From contig JBBRVU010000109.1 in assembly GCA_038246575.1 (NCBI GenBank), forward strand, positions 1 through 13,451: a stretch of DNA of 13,451 nt, read 5' to 3'. Made by a program: the position numbers and the translations under genes. The notes under the pieces were generated by a model. That model was not told the origin of the DNA. It saw only the letters and a list, made by a program, of their open reading frames with translations, and did no database searches. Origin of the DNA: JACCUZ01 sp038246575 (lineage in GTDB: Bacteria; Actinomycetota; Actinomycetes; JACCUZ01). Positions 6,107-13,261 of the stretch are shown piece by piece. Numbering within the stretch: position 1 is the stretch's first letter; every line of letters starts with the position of its first letter.

Positions 6107-7027
6107 GTGGGCAGGTCACCGGTCGAGGAGCAGGTGGCGCTCTACGCCGAGGGCGACCTGTCCGGCCGGGTCATCGGCTCCGCGCCGCGCTCGGTCGTGC
6201 GTGCGGGCAACCTGCCGCACGCAGCGACCGCAGTGCTGCTGCGAGACGGCTCGGGTCGCGTGTACGTCCACCGGCGGACCGACACCAAGGACGTCTACCC
6301 CGGCGCGTACGACTGCTTCGCCGGAGGAGTGGTCGCGGCCGGCGAGCAACCCGCGGATGCTGCCCGGCGCGAGCTTGCCGAGGAGCTCGGCGTACGCGGC
6401 GCGCCGCTGCGCGAGCTGCTGCGCCACTGGTGGGACGACGAGCACACCCGCTACCTCGCCTTCGTCTACGACGCCACCTGGGACGGTCCGGTGGTGCACC
6501 AACCGGACGAGGTGGCCGAGGGCAGCTGGATGACGCTCGCCGAGCTGCGTGCGCGGCTCGCCGACCCGTCGTGGGTCTTCGTGCCCGACGGGCGGGCCGG
6601 GCTCGAGCTGCTCGAGCGGCGGGGGCACCTCGAGCAGCCGGCGCGGGTTGGACGCCGCACCGCGGCCGTGGCTGCCGCGGCCGACGTCGCTGCGGTGCTG
6701 GTCTTCGTGGTCGGCGGCCGGCGCACCCACGACGAAGGCTCGGCGGTGACCGGGATCGTGCGGGTCGGCGGGCCGTTCCTGGCCGGGCTCGGGGGGTCGT
6801 GGGTCGCGTTCCGGGCGTGGCGGCGCCCGGTGGACACCGTGCGGATCGGGGTGCCCGTGTGGCTGGGCACGCTCGGCGCCGGCGTGGTGCTGCGGCGGCT
6901 CAGCGGCGGCGGGGGGACCCCGCCGACCTTCGTGGCGGTCGCCGGCGGCCTGCTCGGCGCGTTGCTGGTCGGCTGGCGCGCCGCGTGGTGGGGCACGGTG
7001 GGCGGTCGCCGCCGCCGTCCCACCTAG
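6107..7027 (+). CDS. NUDIX hydrolase fused to a DUF3054 membrane domain
   Basis: The protein has 306 residues. Residues 1 to about 175 are a NUDIX hydrolase of the YfcD/isopentenyl-diphosphate-isomerase-like type: AATAVLLRDGSGRVYVHRRT, then a complete Nudix box from Gly74 to Val96 (G-x5-E80-x7-REL-x-EELGV), which binds the metal and cuts a nucleoside-diphosphate-linked or similar substrate. Residues about 184-295 match DUF3054, a small membrane family: AADVAAVLVFVVGGRRTHDEG, GGPFLAGLGGSW, RAWRRP, VLRRLSGG and LLVGWRA, with about four hydrophobic segments. No stop or convincing start separates the halves; an internal GTG near 6670 is possible but has no ribosome site. GTG 6107 is chosen because of the TACGAT box; GTG 6134 is an alternative. 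The substrate is unknown. The gene diverges from dop, and the YihY-type gene follows after 11 bases. Confidence 0.82.
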   Translation: MGRSPVEEQVALYAEGDLSGRVIGSAPRSVVRAGNLPHAATAVLLRDGSGRVYVHRRTDTKDVYPGAYDCFAGGVVAAGEQPADAARRELAEELGVRGAPLRELLRHWWDDEHTRYLAFVYDATWDGPVVHQPDEVAEGSWMTLAELRARLADPSWVFVPDGRAGLELLERRGHLEQPARVGRRTAAVAAAADVAAVLVFVVGGRRTHDEGSAVTGIVRVGGPFLAGLGGSWVAFRAWRRPVDTVRIGVPVWLGTLGAGVVLRRLSGGGGTPPTFVAVAGGLLGALLVGWRAAWWGTVGGRRRRPT

Positions 7028-7030
7028 CCT
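7025..7030 (+). promoter_or_regulatory. Possible -10 box of the YihY-type gene
   Basis: TAGCCT overlaps the stop of the NUDIX gene and ends eight bases before ATG 7039, and no ribosome site is visible. It could give a leaderless transcript in addition to read-through from 6107. This is weaker than the other boxes because it shares bases with the stop codon. Confidence 0.35.
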
Positions 7031-7038
7031 CGGGCACC

Positions 7039-7914
7039 ATGCGGCCCGCACCGACCGGTAGCCCCCTCGTCGACCGAACGGTCGCACTGGTCCCCGACTG
7101 GTGGTGGCGCTCCTACCCGTGGGCGGTCTGGGAGCGGCTGGTCGAGGTGCGCTTCCTCGACCGTGCCCTGGTCATCGCTGCCCAGGAGTTCGTTGCCGTG
7201 CTGCCGTTGGTGATCATCTTGTCCAGCCTGCTGGCCAGTGACGACAGCCTGGCGGTGGCCAACTCGATCATCGATCGGTTCGGCCTCTCCGGAGCCGCGG
7301 TGCTCTCCGTGAGGGCGCTGTTCGCCGTCCCCGGTGACGCGCAGAGCAGCGCCAACGTCCTCGGCCTCGCCGTCGTGCTCTTCTCCGCGCTGTCGCTGTC
7401 TCGGCGCGTGCGAGCGACGTACGAGGCGGCGTTCCGACTGGCTCCGCGCCGAGGCGGCATCCTCAGCGGCTTCGGCTGGGTCGGGCTGCAGGTTGTGGCC
7501 CTCGTCGTCGGCGGGTGGCTGCGCGGGTTCACCGGCCACGGGCCGGTCGTGCTCGTGCTGGTCGTCGCGGGCCTGCTGCTGCTGTGGGGGTGGCTCACGC
7601 TGCTCAGCGCGCGCCTGCTGCTCGCCGACCGTGTGGACCGGGCGCGACTGCTGCCGCTGGTGGTTGCCACCACGGTGGGCCTCGTCCTCGTCAACGTCTA
7701 CAGCGCGGTGTGGCTGCCGCACACGCTGTCCCGGGAGGCCTCGACGTTCGGACCCATCGGGGTGGCCTTCACGATCTTCTCGTGGTTGCTCGCGATCGGG
7801 TTCGCGATCGTCGTCGGTGCGGTGCTGGGCGCGGTCTGGAGCGAGCGCCGGCTCGGCGCCCCACCGGGGGCGCGGTCGGCGCCCTACGCTGCGGCAGCGC
7901 CCGCGCCCACCTGA
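7039..7914 (+). CDS. YihY/BrkB-family (UPF0761-like) inner membrane protein
   Basis: The protein has 291 residues and six likely membrane segments, among them AAQEFVAVLPLVIILSSLLA near residue 50, NVLGLAVVLFSALSLS, GFGWVGLQVVALVVGGWL, VVLVLVVAGLLLLWGWLTLL, LLPLVVATTVGLVLVNVYSA and FTIFSWLLAIGFAIVVGAVL. The N-terminal RFLDRALVIAAQEFVAVLPL is the typical first part of the YihY/BrkB family, whose members resemble transporters but have no settled function. The tail is Pro/Ala-rich. It probably shares a transcript with the NUDIX-DUF3054 gene 11 bases upstream. It converges on arc, with only 36 bases between the stops. Family placement is fairly sure; a role in proteasome biology is not implied by sequence. 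Confidence 0.75.
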   Translation: MRPAPTGSPLVDRTVALVPDWWWRSYPWAVWERLVEVRFLDRALVIAAQEFVAVLPLVIILSSLLASDDSLAVANSIIDRFGLSGAAVLSVRALFAVPGDAQSSANVLGLAVVLFSALSLSRRVRATYEAAFRLAPRRGGILSGFGWVGLQVVALVVGGWLRGFTGHGPVVLVLVVAGLLLLWGWLTLLSARLLLADRVDRARLLPLVVATTVGLVLVNVYSAVWLPHTLSREASTFGPIGVAFTIFSWLLAIGFAIVVGAVLGAVWSERRLGAPPGARSAPYAAAAPAPT

Positions 7915-7947
7915 GGTCGGACGGTCGCCCGGATGGGGCTGGAATCG

Positions 7948-7966
7948 CGGTCAGAGGTACTGACCG
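7948..7966. terminator. Hairpin spanning the last codons of arc
   Basis: CGGTCAG (7948-7954) and CTGACCG (7960-7966) form a perfect 7-bp stem with a 5-base loop. Read on the minus strand it contains the codons for Gln-Tyr-Leu and the stop of arc. It sits between converging genes and could end transcription from either side. No U-tract is obvious. Confidence 0.4.
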
Positions 7967-9729
7967 GTGTTGGCCACGGTGTCGATCGAGCGCCCCGGTT
8001 CGCTGCCCTGCTTGCCGGTGACCAGGGTACGAATGAACACGATCCGCTCCCCCTTCTTGCCGGAGATGCGCGCCCAGTCGTCGGGGTTGGTCGTGTTGGG
8101 CAGGTCTTCGTTCTCCTTGAACTCGTCCAGGCAGGCAGTCAGCAGGTGGGCGACCCGCAGGCCTCGTACGCCGGTCTCGAGGAACTGCTTGATCGCCATC
8201 TTCTTGGCCCGGTCCACGATGTTCTGCACCATGGCGCCGGAGTTGAAGTCCTTGAAGTAGAGGACCTCCTTGTCGCCGTTGGCGTAGGTCACCTCGAGGA
8301 AACGGTTCTCCTCGCTCTCGGTGTACATCTTCTCGACGGTGCGCTGGATCATCGCCTCGACCGTGGACTCGCGGTCGCCACCGTGCTCGGCCAGGTCGTC
8401 GGCGTGCAGCGGCAGCTCGGCCAGCAGGTACTTGGTGAAGATGTCACGCGCCCCTTCAGCGTCCGGGCGCTCGATCTTGATCTTCACGTCCAGCCGGCCC
8501 GGCCGCAGGATCGCCGGGTCGATCATGTCCTCGCGGTTGGATGCGCCGATGACGATGACGTTCTCCAGGCTCTCCACCCCGTCGATCTCGCTGAGCAGCT
8601 GGGGGACGATGGTGTTCTCCACGTCGGAGGACACGCCGGACCCGCGGGTGCGGAACAGCGAGTCCATCTCGTCGAAGAACACGATGACCGGCGTGCCGTC
8701 GCCCGCCTTCTCCCGCGCCCGCTGGAAGACCAGCCGGATGTGGCGCTCGGTCTCGCCGACGTACTTGTTGAGCAGCTCGGGGCCCTTGATGTTGAGGAAG
8801 AAGGACTTGGCCTCGGTCTTGCCCGTGCGCTCGGCGACCTTGCGGGCCAGCGACGCCGCGACGGCCTTGGCGATGAGGGTCTTGCCGCAGCCCGGAGGGC
8901 CGTAGAGCAGGACCCCCTTGGGCGGGCGCAGCTGGTGCTCGCGGAAAAGGTCGGCGTGCAGGAACGGCAGCTCGACCGCGTCGCGGATCTGCTCGATCTG
9001 GCGGCTCAGCCCGCCGATGTCGCGGTAGTCGATGTCGGGGACCTCTTCGAGGATCAGCTCCTCGACCTCAGACTTGGGGATGCGCTCGTAGGCGAAGCCC
9101 GAGCGCGGGTCGAACAACAGCGAGTCGCCCGCGCGCACCGAGCCCGGCGTACGCAGCGGCTCGGCCAGCCGCAGCACCCGCTCCTCGTCGGCATGGCTGA
9201 TGACCAGCGCGCGCTCAGCGTCGGCAAGCACCTCCTTGAGCAGCGCGACCTCGCCGACCTCCTCGAACTCGAGGGCCTCGACGACGTTGAGCGCCTCGTT
9301 GAGCACGACCTCCTGCCCGGGACGCAGGGCGGCGACATCGACCGCCGGGCTGACCGTGACCCGCAGCTTGCGGCCGCCGGTGAAGACGTCGACCACGCCG
9401 TCCTCGTCGCCCGCCGCGCCGAGGAACACCCCGTAGCCGGCCGGTGGCTGGGCCAGTCGGTCGATCTCCTCTTTGAGGGTGACGATCTGGTCGCGCGCCT
9501 CGCGCAGCGTGCCGGCCAGCCGCTCGTTCTGCGCGGTCAGGCTGGAGAGCATCGACTGGGTCTCGGCCAGCCGGTCTTCGACCAGCCGGGAGCCGCGGGG
9601 CGAGTCGGCCAGCCGGCGGCGCAGGTCGAGGACCTCGCGCTCGAGCCGGGTGACCTCGGCGGCCAGCTGGGCCTCGTCACCACCGGAGGACGAGCGTCCC
9701 CCGCCGTGCCCGAGCTCGTGGCCGGTCAT
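7951..9729 (-). CDS. arc: Proteasome-activating AAA+ ATPase ARC/Mpa
   Basis: ARC (Mpa in mycobacteria) is the hexameric ring that binds pupylated proteins and threads them into the 20S core. The 592 residues show the family order: an N-terminal coiled coil (about 19-95; heptads such as LAAEVTRLEREVLDLRRRL) that captures Pup; two OB-type domains (about 96-230); and one AAA+ module with Walker A GPPGCGKT (277-284), pore-loop region LNKYVGETERH, Walker B VIVFFDE (348-354), sensor region VIVIGASNRED and arginine-finger region LRPGRLD. The C-terminal NTGQYL is the tail that docks in PrcA pockets and opens the gate. ATG at 9729 has GGGGAGGTG six bases upstream. It follows trmI after 50 bases, and a TAGGGT box overlapping the trmI stop suggests its own promoter. 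Confidence 0.97.
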   Translation of the reverse strand: MTGHELGHGGGRSSSGGDEAQLAAEVTRLEREVLDLRRRLADSPRGSRLVEDRLAETQSMLSSLTAQNERLAGTLREARDQIVTLKEEIDRLAQPPAGYGVFLGAAGDEDGVVDVFTGGRKLRVTVSPAVDVAALRPGQEVVLNEALNVVEALEFEEVGEVALLKEVLADAERALVISHADEERVLRLAEPLRTPGSVRAGDSLLFDPRSGFAYERIPKSEVEELILEEVPDIDYRDIGGLSRQIEQIRDAVELPFLHADLFREHQLRPPKGVLLYGPPGCGKTLIAKAVAASLARKVAERTGKTEAKSFFLNIKGPELLNKYVGETERHIRLVFQRAREKAGDGTPVIVFFDEMDSLFRTRGSGVSSDVENTIVPQLLSEIDGVESLENVIVIGASNREDMIDPAILRPGRLDVKIKIERPDAEGARDIFTKYLLAELPLHADDLAEHGGDRESTVEAMIQRTVEKMYTESEENRFLEVTYANGDKEVLYFKDFNSGAMVQNIVDRAKKMAIKQFLETGVRGLRVAHLLTACLDEFKENEDLPNTTNPDDWARISGKKGERIVFIRTLVTGKQGSEPGRSIDTVANTGQYL

Positions 9730-9735
9730 GGTCGA

Positions 9736-9744
9736 CACCTCCCC
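9736..9744 (-). promoter_or_regulatory. Strong Shine-Dalgarno of arc
   Basis: GGGGAGGTG on the minus strand, six bases before the arc ATG. The pup gene has the same nine bases (GGGGAGGTG) before its ATG. It fixes the arc start and argues against the much longer upstream open frame. Confidence 0.8.
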
Positions 9745-9776
9745 AGGCGTGGACGTACCGCAGTCCGACCGTTCCG

Positions 9777-9782
9777 ACCCTA
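9777..9782 (-). promoter_or_regulatory. Candidate -10 box of arc, identical context to that of pup
   Basis: The minus strand reads GACTAGGGTCG (9785-9775). TAGGGT (9782-9777) overlaps the trmI stop codon and lies 47 bases before the arc ATG. The same 11-mer lies 45 bases before the pup ATG. A start near 9770 would leave a leader of about 41 bases. Confidence 0.5.
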
Positions 9783-10985
9783 GTCCTCGTCGGCCCCGGC
9801 CGCCCCCGTGACGCGCCCCACGGCAGCGGCACCCGGTTCGCTGCCGGCACCCTCGGCGGCGTCCGCACCCTCGGCACCGTCGGCGGCATCGCCGCCGCCC
9901 GCGGTGCGCGACGAGCCGGCAGCGCGGCGCGCCCGGCGGGCCACCGTCCGGTCGGAAACGGCCCGCTCGCCGAGCTCGACACCCGACCAGGTCCCGCCGC
10001 TCCAGGGCGACTCCTCGGCGTAGGCCCCGGGTGCCGGCCGGCGGCGGCGCTGCGGCGCGGTCACGCCGTTGGCCAGCCGGCGGGCAGTGAGCAGGAAGCC
10101 GGTGTGGCCCACCATGCGGTGCTGCGGGCGTACGGCCAGCCCCTCCAGGTGCCAGCCGCGCACGAGGGACTCCCACGCCTCCGGCTCGGTCCACCGCCCG
10201 TCGTCGCGTACGGCCTCGGCGAGCCGGGAGAGCTGGCTCGCGGTCGCCACGTAGCAGAGCAGGACGCCACCGGGCAGCAGGGCCTCGGCGACGGCCGGCA
10301 GGCACTCCCAGGGGGCGAGCATGTCGAGCACGACCCGGTCGACCGCCTGCTCGGCCAGCCGCTCGGCCAGGTCGCCCACCGTTAGCCGCCACGCCGGGTG
10401 CACCCCGCCGAAGAAGCGTTCGACGTTGCCCCGCGCGATCTCGGCGAACTCTGCCCGGCGCTCGTAGGAGTGCAGCCGCCCGCCGTCGCCCACGGCCCGC
10501 AGCAAGGCGCAGGTAAGAGCCCCGGAGCCGACGCCGGCTTCGACGACGCGCGCCCCCGGGAACACATCGCCCATGTGCACGACTTGGGCGGCGTCCTTGG
10601 GGTAGACGACCGCGGCGCCACGCGGCATCGACAGCACGTAGTCGGACAGCAGCGGCCGCAGCGCCAGGTGGCTCGTGCCGCCGCTGGTCGTCACGACGCT
10701 GCCCTCCGGCCTGCCGATGAGATCGGCGTGGGCGAAGGCGCCGCGGTGGGTGTGGAATTCCTGCCCCTCGTGCAGCGTGATGGTGTGGTGGCGGCCCTTG
10801 GGATCGGTGAGCTGGACGAGGTCGCCCTCGGCGAACGGTCCGCGCCGCCCGGTCACCGCCCGCGCGGTCACCGACTCCTCCGTCACCGCCCGCTCGGCTG
10901 CCGCCCGCTCGGCTGTCGACCGCGCGGCGATCGCCGGCCCGGGCGCGCGCCGCGCGGGGGCAGCGGGCTGCGGGTCATCGGCCAT
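9780..10985 (-). CDS. trmI: tRNA (adenine-58-N1)-methyltransferase TrmI with long terminal extensions
   Basis: TrmI uses S-adenosylmethionine to methylate N1 of adenine 58 in the T-loop of tRNAs. The 401-residue protein has the family core at about 50-310: FAEGDLVQLTDPKGR, ITLHEGQEFHTHRG, DYVLSMPRGAAVVYPKD, the SAM loop VVEAGVGSGALT (147-158) and the catalytic-site motif LDMLAPWE (220-227). Mycobacterial TrmI has about 280 residues. The excess here is an Ala/Arg/Thr-rich N-terminus of about 48 residues with short degenerate repeats, and a C-terminus of about 85 residues, Arg-rich and then Ala/Gly/Asp/Glu-rich, both probably disordered. ATG at 10985 has no ribosome site but has TACCCT six bases upstream. 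Later GTG starts near the core, such as in VTARAVTG, cannot be excluded. It lies 42 bases after the M50 gene and upstream of arc, a conserved neighbourhood. Confidence 0.93.
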   Translation of the reverse strand: MADDPQPAAPARRAPGPAIAARSTAERAAAERAVTEESVTARAVTGRRGPFAEGDLVQLTDPKGRHHTITLHEGQEFHTHRGAFAHADLIGRPEGSVVTTSGGTSHLALRPLLSDYVLSMPRGAAVVYPKDAAQVVHMGDVFPGARVVEAGVGSGALTCALLRAVGDGGRLHSYERRAEFAEIARGNVERFFGGVHPAWRLTVGDLAERLAEQAVDRVVLDMLAPWECLPAVAEALLPGGVLLCYVATASQLSRLAEAVRDDGRWTEPEAWESLVRGWHLEGLAVRPQHRMVGHTGFLLTARRLANGVTAPQRRRRPAPGAYAEESPWSGGTWSGVELGERAVSDRTVARRARRAAGSSRTAGGGDAADGAEGADAAEGAGSEPGAAAVGRVTGAAGADED

Positions 10986-10991
10986 GGCCGA

Positions 10992-10997
10992 AGGGTA
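10992..10997 (-). promoter_or_regulatory. -10 box of trmI, leaderless arrangement
   Basis: TACCCT on the minus strand, then TCGGCC and the ATG at 10985. It lies in the 42-base gap after the M50 gene, and no Shine-Dalgarno precedes the ATG. It may also feed arc. Confidence 0.55.
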
Positions 10998-11027
10998 GGC
11001 GCGGACGGTCGCGGAGGTCCGTACGCC

Positions 11028-12134
11028 TCAGGTGGCGAGCGTGGCCTCGACGTCGCGCGAGAGCAGCGCCCCCGCGAGCCGCCCCGAGTCGTCGACGAGC
11101 AGGTACGTCGGCGCCGGTGCCTCCTGCAGCCGGCGCACGAGCGGCATCCCGCGCATCGACACCGGCACTGCGGCGCCCGGCCGGAGCGGGCGGGACACGG
11201 TCCGGACGTCGAGATGGCCCTGCCGGTCGGCCGGCACCGCGTGCACCGCTGCGGTCTCGGCGAGGGCTACCGGTGCGCCGCGGGCGTCGACGACAACCAG
11301 TGCGACGTCCTCGGGCCCGGCCGCGGCCAGGGCGTCGGCGAGCATCGTCCCTTGCGGCGCGGCCGTGACCGGTCGGCACAGGTCGGCGGCCGTGAGCTCC
11401 CCGAGCCGATCGCTCACCCGGGCGTACGCGACGGCGTTGCGCCCGCCGCCGAGGACGAACCAGGCCAGCGCGAGCGCCCAAACCACCGAGAACGTCGAGG
11501 GCTGCTGAGGCCGGGCCAGCAGCCAGGGGGTGAGGGCGAGCAGCGCCGCGAACACATAGCCGGCCCGCCCGGCGACTGCGTAGCCGGCGCTCGCCCGGCC
11601 GGTCAGCGCCCACACGGCGTCCTTGAGCAGGTGGCCGCCGTCCAGCGGCAGGGTCGGCAGCAGGTTGAACACGCCGACGAGCACGCTGGTGAACGCGAGC
11701 TGCAGGAGCAGGAAGGCCGCCAGCCCGTCACCGGCGAGCTGGGCGCCCAGCCAGGCCGCACCGCCGAGCAGCAGCGACGTGATCGGTCCGACGACGGCGA
11801 CGGTCGCGTCGCGACCGGGTCGCGGGTCGTCGTCGTCGAGGTGGGTGACGCCGCCGAGCAGGGTGATCGTGATGCTGCGCACCGCGAGGCCGAGACGGCG
11901 CCCGGTGAGCGCGTGGGCCAGCTCGTGCACGAAGACGGACCCGTAGAGCAGGAGCGCGAAGGCCAGCGCGACGAGGTAGCTGCCCCGGCCGACGCCGGGC
12001 AGGGAGGCTTCGACCCGCGGGGCGATGACCACCGTGAGGACGGCCGCCACGACGAACCAGGACATGTCGATGCGAACGGGGATGCCGGCGACGCGGCCGA
12101 GCCGCAGCGCCGGGACGCTGCGCGGGCCCGCCAT
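11028..12134 (-). CDS. M50 site-2-type membrane metalloprotease with CBS-like C-terminus
   Basis: The protein has 368 residues. It is an intramembrane zinc protease of the site-2 protease family (peptidase M50), which in bacteria cuts membrane-bound proteins such as anti-sigma factors. The N-terminal GRVAGIPVRIDMSWFVVA is the usual first strand and helix. HELAH (70-74) gives the two zinc histidines and catalytic Glu71. NLLPTLPLDGG (157-167) supplies the third ligand, Asp165. Other membrane helices lie at about 50-70, 110-160 and 185-240. The last 120 residues (VALVVVDARGAPVAL, TYLLVDDSGRLAGALL) resemble a degenerate CBS pair, as in the Rip3-like subgroup. ATG at 12134 is preceded by TACGGT at six bases and no ribosome site. 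The substrate is unknown. It heads the trmI-arc strand and diverges from recB with 103 bases between starts. Confidence 0.9.
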   Translation of the reverse strand: MAGPRSVPALRLGRVAGIPVRIDMSWFVVAAVLTVVIAPRVEASLPGVGRGSYLVALAFALLLYGSVFVHELAHALTGRRLGLAVRSITITLLGGVTHLDDDDPRPGRDATVAVVGPITSLLLGGAAWLGAQLAGDGLAAFLLLQLAFTSVLVGVFNLLPTLPLDGGHLLKDAVWALTGRASAGYAVAGRAGYVFAALLALTPWLLARPQQPSTFSVVWALALAWFVLGGGRNAVAYARVSDRLGELTAADLCRPVTAAPQGTMLADALAAAGPEDVALVVVDARGAPVALAETAAVHAVPADRQGHLDVRTVSRPLRPGAAVPVSMRGMPLVRRLQEAPAPTYLLVDDSGRLAGALLSRDVEATLAT

Positions 12135-12140
12135 GGCGGC

Positions 12141-12146
12141 ACCGTA
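12141..12146 (-). promoter_or_regulatory. -10 box of the M50 protease gene, leaderless arrangement
   Basis: TACGGT on the minus strand, then GCCGCC and the ATG at 12134. The 103-base divergent gap to recB holds both promoters. Confidence 0.55.
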
Positions 12147-12224
12147 CCTGGCTGCACGGCGTCCTGCTGGGGCGCTCGCGACCAGGGCGCGGCGTGGTCG
12201 CACGACTCTGTCCGGGGGGTCGCC

Positions 12225-12230
12225 TACGCT
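12225..12230 (+). promoter_or_regulatory. -10 box of the RecB-like nuclease gene, leaderless arrangement
   Basis: TACGCT, seven bases, then ATG 12238. There is no Shine-Dalgarno in the seven bases (CGCCGGC), and the box supports ATG 12238 as the start against the much longer open frame upstream. Confidence 0.55.
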
Positions 12231-12237
12231 CGCCGGC

Positions 12238-13206
12238 ATGACGGCGGAGTCGGTGCTGCGGTCGCTCTCGACCGCTGCCTCGAGCGCCGCCCCTCCGGCG
12301 GCGGCACTCGACGACCCCGTGCTGGGCAGCCTGTCGCCGTCTCGTGCCGGCGACTTCCAGGCCTGCCCCTTGCGATACCGCTTTCGCGTCATCGACCGCC
12401 TGCCGGAGCCGCCCACGTCCGAGGCCACCCGGGGCACCGTGGTGCACGCCGCCCTGGAGCGGCTGTTCGACCTGCCCCCGCTGGAGCGGGACGCCGGATC
12501 GGCGCGTGCCCTGGTGGCTCCGGCGTGGGAGCGGCTGCTCGCCGCCGAGCCGGACCTGGCCGAGCTGTTCGCCGACGACGCCGACGGTTCTGCACTCCGC
12601 CGCTGGCTGGGCTCCGCGCAGGATCTCGTGACGCGCTACTTCGACCTGGAGGACCCGCAGAGCCTCGAGCCGGCCGAGCGCGAGCTCTACGTCGAGACGG
12701 TGCTGGAGTCCGGCCTGCGGCTGCGCGGCTACGTCGACCGGCTCGACGTTGCGCGCGACGGCGACCTGCGCGTGGTCGACTACAAGTCCGGCCGGGCGCC
12801 CTCGCCGGGTTTCGAGGCCCGGGCGATGTTCCAGATGCGCTTCTACGCGCTCGTGCTGTGGCGCACCACCGGCCGGGTCCCCCGGGTGCTCCAGCTGCTC
12901 TACCTCGGCAGCGGCGAGACGTTGCGCTACGAGCCCGACGAGGCCGACCTGCTGGCGACGCAGCGCAAGGTCGACGCACTGTGGGAGGCGATCAGCCGGG
13001 CCACCCGGACCGGTGACTGGCGGCCCAGCCGCAGCCGGCTGTGCGACTGGTGCTCCCACCACGACCTGTGCCCGGAGTTCGGCGGCACTCCCCCGCCCGT
13101 ACCGGTCAGCCCGGAGCCCCTGTCGGCGCTCGGGTGGGGCCAGCCCAGGCCGGTGGGCGACGACTCCGACGTACCGTCGCCACGCGCGCCGCTGGCCGAC
13201 CTCTAG
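12238..13206 (+). CDS. RecB/Cas4-type PD-(D/E)XK exonuclease with an Fe-S cluster
   Basis: The 322 residues form a single nuclease domain of the RecB/Cas4 superfamily. Motifs in order: LSPSRAGDFQACPLRYRF with Cys43; RGTVVHAALE with His70; GYVDRLD with Asp167; LRVVDYKSG with Asp181 and Lys183, the metal-binding and catalytic core; and FQMRFYALVL, the Q/Y motif. LCDWCSHHDLC holds Cys269, Cys272 and Cys278, which with Cys43 should bind a 4Fe-4S cluster, as in AddB and Cas4. There is no helicase part. The same gene lies close to trmI in mycobacteria (Rv2119, next to Rv2118c), so this is a conserved housekeeping neighbour rather than a CRISPR gene; no repeats or other cas genes are present. It probably acts in DNA repair, but the substrate is unknown. 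The Pro-rich tail is variable. Confidence 0.9.
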   Translation: MTAESVLRSLSTAASSAAPPAAALDDPVLGSLSPSRAGDFQACPLRYRFRVIDRLPEPPTSEATRGTVVHAALERLFDLPPLERDAGSARALVAPAWERLLAAEPDLAELFADDADGSALRRWLGSAQDLVTRYFDLEDPQSLEPAERELYVETVLESGLRLRGYVDRLDVARDGDLRVVDYKSGRAPSPGFEARAMFQMRFYALVLWRTTGRVPRVLQLLYLGSGETLRYEPDEADLLATQRKVDALWEAISRATRTGDWRPSRSRLCDWCSHHDLCPEFGGTPPPVPVSPEPLSALGWGQPRPVGDDSDVPSPRAPLADL

Positions 13207-13221
13207 CCTCCCGGGAGGAGT

Positions 13222-13243
13222 CGCCGCGCGCCACCTCGCGGCG
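13222..13243 (+). terminator. GC-rich hairpin after the RecB-like gene
   Basis: CGCCGCG (13222-13228) and CGCGGCG (13237-13243) pair perfectly around an 8-base loop, 15 bases after the stop. Just before it CCTCCCGGGAGG (13207-13218) is a perfect palindrome. Pyrimidines follow (CCTCTCTCC) but no clean T-run, so efficient intrinsic termination is uncertain. Confidence 0.45.
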
Positions 13244-13261
13244 CCTCTCTCCTGCGTCACC

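Noticed and set aside
3831..6533. A 900-codon open frame on the plus strand across prcB, pup and dop
   Set aside because: It lies antisense to three clear family members, has no domain-like sequence and is a product of GC-rich third codon positions. The same applies to the long frames 10398-13016 (+), 11728-13305 (-) and 1225-2721 (+).
9730..10392. An 813-residue ARC with a long N-terminal extension
   Set aside because: The extra part is antisense-like low-complexity sequence within the trmI coding region, in another frame. ATG 9729 has a strong ribosome site and gives the family length.
12025..12237. An upstream start for the RecB-like gene at 12025
   Set aside because: This stretch is antisense to the first part of the M50 gene, contains its promoter, and has no nuclease sequence. 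TACGCT before ATG 12238 fits better.
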